Assembly (NCBI GenBank): GCA_027489835.1
Contig: JAIXZF010000032.1
Coordinates: forward strand, 1-8,804
Length of the DNA: 8,804 nt
Source of the DNA: Hyphomicrobiales bacterium
GTDB lineage: Bacteria > Pseudomonadota > Alphaproteobacteria > Rhizobiales > Beijerinckiaceae
Reading direction: 5' to 3'
The position numbers and the translations under genes are program-made. Shown in pieces: positions 6,555-8,804 of the stretch. Within the stretch, counting starts at the first letter, position 1; every line of letters starts with the position of its first letter. A model generated the notes under the pieces. The model was given only the letters and a program-made list of their open reading frames with translations. It did not search any database and had not been told where the DNA came from.

Positions 6555-8546
6555 TTACATGGCGATCTTGCCGCCGCCGCGGCGCGTGATGGCGACCACC
6601 GAGGGGCGAGGGGGCATGCCGTCCTTGAAGTCGGGCCAGCGCGTCGAAGGCGTGTTGAACGTGGCGGGTTTGGCGTTCGGATCATCCTCGTCGGGTTCGC
6701 CCGGATGCTGGACGGCGACGAAGAAGGTCTCGAGATCGGGCGTCAATTCCGGCCCGCACATCTCCGCGCCATTGGGCACGCGGTAGAACAGCTTCGAGGT
6801 GCCGCGTGCCGGCCCTTCGGTTTCCAGCGCCCAGATGCCGTCTGCGCGTCCGGTCTTGGAGGGGGCGTTGCCGTCGGTCGCGATCCAGAGCCGGCCCGCC
6901 GCGTCCACCGCGCAATTGTCGGGCATGCCGAACCAGCCATCCTTGCTGGTGTTCGGATTGAAAGTGGCGCCGACCGCCGCGATCGACGGGTCACCGCAGC
7001 GAAGCATGACCTCCCAGCGGAATGTCGCGGCGGCGTGGTCGCCGTCGGGCGGCGTCATTTCGACGATGTGGCCGAAGCGGTTCTCGGCGCGCGGGTTCAC
7101 GGCATCGACCTGCGCCGCCGTGCGCCGGGAGTTGTTGGTCAGCATCACATAGACCTTGTTGGTCTTCGGATTGGCCTCGACGTCCTCGGGGCGGTCCATC
7201 TTGGTGGCGCCGAGAAGGTCGGCCGCGCGCCGGCACTCGATCACGACGTCGGCCTGGCTGTTGAAGCCATTGGCCGGCGTGAGCGGGCCCTGCCCGAACA
7301 CCAGCGGCAGCCACTGCCCCGTGCCGTCTGCGTCGTAGCGCGCGACGGACAGGGTGCCGGCGTCCAGGATGTCGCGGTTCGCCGCCGGGGTGGCCGTGTT
7401 CACCGCCGCAGCCGTGACGAAGCGGTAGACATAATCGAAGCGCTCGTCGTCGCCCTGATAGACGACGAAGCGGCCATCGCGGTTGACGATGTTGGCCGCG
7501 CCCTCATGCTTGAAGCGCCCCATGGCGGTGCGCTTCTTCGGCACGGAGTTCGGATCGCGCGGGTCGATCTCGACCACCCAGCCGAAGCGGTTGGCCTCGT
7601 TCGGCTCTTTCACGATGTCGAAGCGCTCGTGATGTTGGCCCCAATTGTACCAATTGCCGGGGATGCCCATGCGCCGGTAGTTCCGGGCCTCGGGATGGGT
7701 GTCCGCCAACTGGCCCCAGAAGTAGCCGTTGACGTTCTCCTCGCAGGTCAGCCACGTGCCCCACGGCGTCATCGCGCCGGCGCAGTTGTTGAGCATGCCG
7801 CGAACCTTGCGGCCGGCCGGATCGTAGGAGGTCTTCAGCCGGTCATGGCCGGCAGCGGGGCCGGTAATCTCCATCTCGGTCTCTGCCGTGATGCGCCGGG
7901 CGAAGGGAGAGCCGGCCACGACGCTCCACTTGCCGTCCGCGCCCCGGGCGACCTCGAGCACCGAGCCGCCATGCGCCATCATCTCGATGTCCACCAACTC
8001 GCGCGTCATGTCCTTGAAGCGGACGGTGCGCAGATCCTGCCGGCCCGGCAGGGAGGGGAACATCAGCTCCTCGTTGGTGTATTCGTGGTTCACCACCAGA
8101 AGCCCCCGCCGCGAGCCGTCCAGGGGCAGGTAGCCGAGATAATCGTTGTTGTAACCGAACTGGCGCGCCTGTGTGGCGGGGTTCTGCGCTTGCGGATCGA
8201 AGGCGCGAGCGCCGGGCAGCACCGGGTCGCCCCAGCGGATCAGCACGTCGGCGTCGTAGCCCTCGGCCACATGGTGGCGCTCGTCGGAGCCCGCCTCGAT
8301 TTCCGTGAAGTTGAAGGACGGCGTCGTATTGCTGCCCTGCGCGGCCACCTGGCTGCTGGCGGCGAGCGCGAGCGCGAGCGGCGCGGCCGTCATGCCGAGC
8401 GCGGTCACGGCGAGCGCGCCCTTGAGCAGATCCCTGCGCCCGAGGCGCTGGGCGATGATGTCGCCCATGGTCGGATTGGCGGACGGATTGCTGCCGGCGT
8501 TCTCGGATTCCTCGGCAGCCTGCGATTTGCTCAGATGATCGGTCAT
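6555..8546 (-). CDS. phoX: Tat-exported PhoX-family alkaline phosphatase
   Basis: A 663-aa phosphatase of the PhoX (DUF839) family. Family members are periplasmic or secreted phosphomonoesterases using iron and calcium to release phosphate from organic esters. Residues 36-43 (GRRDLLKG) form a twin-arginine motif with Arg37-Arg38. A hydrophobic stretch to about 62 and likely cleavage near 64-70 follow, so export is folded via Tat. The long N-terminal extension before the RR is common in this family. Recognisable blocks are VVNHEYTNEE (151-160), PWGTWLTCEENVNGYFWG (261-278) with Cys268, RFKHEGA (344-350), YQGDDERFDYVYRF (363-376), DRPEDVEANP (451-460) and MPDNCAVDAAGRLWIATDGN (541-560), with AVQHPGE (611-617) near the end. 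The start at 8546 has a GGAG eight bases upstream; the longer frame from 8603 would begin inside the candidate Pho box. It is very likely phosphate-starvation regulated. Confidence 0.9.
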   Translation of the reverse strand: MTDHLSKSQAAEESENAGSNPSANPTMGDIIAQRLGRRDLLKGALAVTALGMTAAPLALALAASSQVAAQGSNTTPSFNFTEIEAGSDERHHVAEGYDADVLIRWGDPVLPGARAFDPQAQNPATQARQFGYNNDYLGYLPLDGSRRGLLVVNHEYTNEELMFPSLPGRQDLRTVRFKDMTRELVDIEMMAHGGSVLEVARGADGKWSVVAGSPFARRITAETEMEITGPAAGHDRLKTSYDPAGRKVRGMLNNCAGAMTPWGTWLTCEENVNGYFWGQLADTHPEARNYRRMGIPGNWYNWGQHHERFDIVKEPNEANRFGWVVEIDPRDPNSVPKKRTAMGRFKHEGAANIVNRDGRFVVYQGDDERFDYVYRFVTAAAVNTATPAANRDILDAGTLSVARYDADGTGQWLPLVFGQGPLTPANGFNSQADVVIECRRAADLLGATKMDRPEDVEANPKTNKVYVMLTNNSRRTAAQVDAVNPRAENRFGHIVEMTPPDGDHAAATFRWEVMLRCGDPSIAAVGATFNPNTSKDGWFGMPDNCAVDAAGRLWIATDGNAPSKTGRADGIWALETEGPARGTSKLFYRVPNGAEMCGPELTPDLETFFVAVQHPGEPDEDDPNAKPATFNTPSTRWPDFKDGMPPRPSVVAITRRGGGKIAM

Positions 8547-8601
8547 CGAACGCTCTCCCTCGTGCGCGCCGCTTTCGGCCAGCCGCAGACACCAGTCTCG
8601 C

Positions 8602-8619
8602 ATGACAAGGCGATGACGC
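8602..8619 (-). promoter_or_regulatory. Candidate PhoB box upstream of phoX
   Basis: Read on the minus strand, GCGTCAT and TTGTCAT are separated by the four bases CGCC. This is the 7-4-7 geometry of the PhoB box (CTGTCAT repeats with 4-bp spacers). Eleven of 14 half-site bases match: five of seven in the first half, six of seven in the second. It ends 55 nt before the phoX start at 8546. I could not assign a clear -10 hexamer downstream. Confidence 0.55.
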
Positions 8620-8622
8620 CAG

Positions 8623-8631
8623 CCCCCCCCC
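8623..8631. repeat. Nine-base C/G homopolymer next to the Pho box
   Basis: Nine consecutive C on the plus strand (G on minus), four bases from the outer edge of the candidate Pho box, on its distal side from phoX. Runs of this length are prone to slippage and to sequencing error. Confidence 0.6.
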
Positions 8632-8730
8632 GCCGCGGGGACGCGGGCCCTGTCCTAATGCGGGTGCTTGATGGCACGTTTTTTAACCGCCGGCGTTTAT
8701 GGTCAAGCTTCAGGACAGAAAGGCTCAGCC

Positions 8731-8804
8731 ATGGCCGTTTCCTCGACACGCGCCGACCTCGCCCGCCTCACACGGCAGGCCGAACTTGCCGGCCACGCCT
8801 TCGC
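8731..8804 (+). CDS. Start of a divergent gene, truncated by the window edge
   Basis: An ATG at 8731 opens a frame to the edge without a stop: 24 complete codons plus two bases. The readable product begins MAVSSTRADLARLTRQAELA, continuing GHAF, with no recognisable motif yet. It is helical and Arg/Ala/Leu rich, without a signal peptide. AAAGG at 8719-8723 lies seven bases before the ATG and its third positions are GC-biased like its neighbours, so it is probably real. It is divergent from phoX and may share regulation with it. Confidence 0.55.
   Translation, partial: MAVSSTRADLARLTRQAELAGHAF

Larger units (their letters stand above)
8547..8730. promoter_or_regulatory. Divergent region between phoX and the right-edge gene
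   Basis: This 184-bp spacer holds the Pho box, the nine-base homopolymer, and an 8-bp perfect palindrome CGCCGGCG (8688-8695) flanked by AT-rich bases. It also holds a distant inverted pair, CTGTCCT (8650-8656) and AGGACAG (8712-8718), each one base off the Pho half-site CTGTCAT. On minus, TTGACC (8706-8701) could be a -35 element, but no good -10 follows at 16-18 bp. Confidence 0.45.

Noticed and set aside
8547..8603. Longer phoX start at 8603 (19 extra residues)
   Set aside because: That ATG lies inside the candidate Pho box, and the ATG at 8546 has its own GGAG site and leads into a normal Tat signal.

Overview
The window is about two-thirds G+C with strongly GC-biased third codon positions. 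Its ParE sequence style, Tat-exported PhoX phosphatase and Flp-like small protein fit an alphaproteobacterium, most likely Hyphomicrobiales (Rhizobiales). This placement is by general resemblance only. It looks like ordinary chromosome: no transposase, integrase, tRNA, rRNA or CRISPR array is visible.

Layout, left to right. Positions 1-177 are a leader with a perfect 10-bp stem-loop. At 178-873 (+) lies an alpha/beta hydrolase with a GTG start. Three minus-strand genes follow, read from right to left: a 136-aa His-rich, membrane-anchored protein of unknown function (2499-2089), a metallo-beta-lactamase-fold hydrolase (2041-1232) and a 91-aa Flp-pilin-like protein (1161-886). They could form one transcript, with gaps of 47 and 70 nt. 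Upstream of them, also on minus, is parE, topoisomerase IV subunit B (4707-2638).

Across a 117-bp divergent region from parE is a compact plus-strand pair. It consists of 2-dehydro-3-deoxygalactonokinase (dgoK, apparent TTG start at 4825) and 2-dehydro-3-deoxy-6-phosphogalactonate aldolase (dgoA, 5736-6371). Together they carry out the last two steps of the De Ley-Doudoroff route: KDGal to KDPGal, then pyruvate plus glyceraldehyde-3-phosphate. The ribosome binding site of dgoA lies inside the end of dgoK, so translation is probably coupled.

A 183-bp convergent spacer with four small hairpins separates dgoA from phoX (8546-6555, minus), a Tat-exported PhoX-family phosphatase. An 18-bp element with the 7-4-7 geometry of a PhoB box lies 55 nt upstream of the chosen phoX start, which suggests control by phosphate starvation. 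A divergent gene starts at 8731 and runs off the right edge.

I did not find a clearly new biological system. The observations most worth checking are the Pho box with an adjoining nine-G run, the degenerate Flp-like protein beside a metallo-hydrolase, and the isolated dgoK-dgoA pair next to parE.
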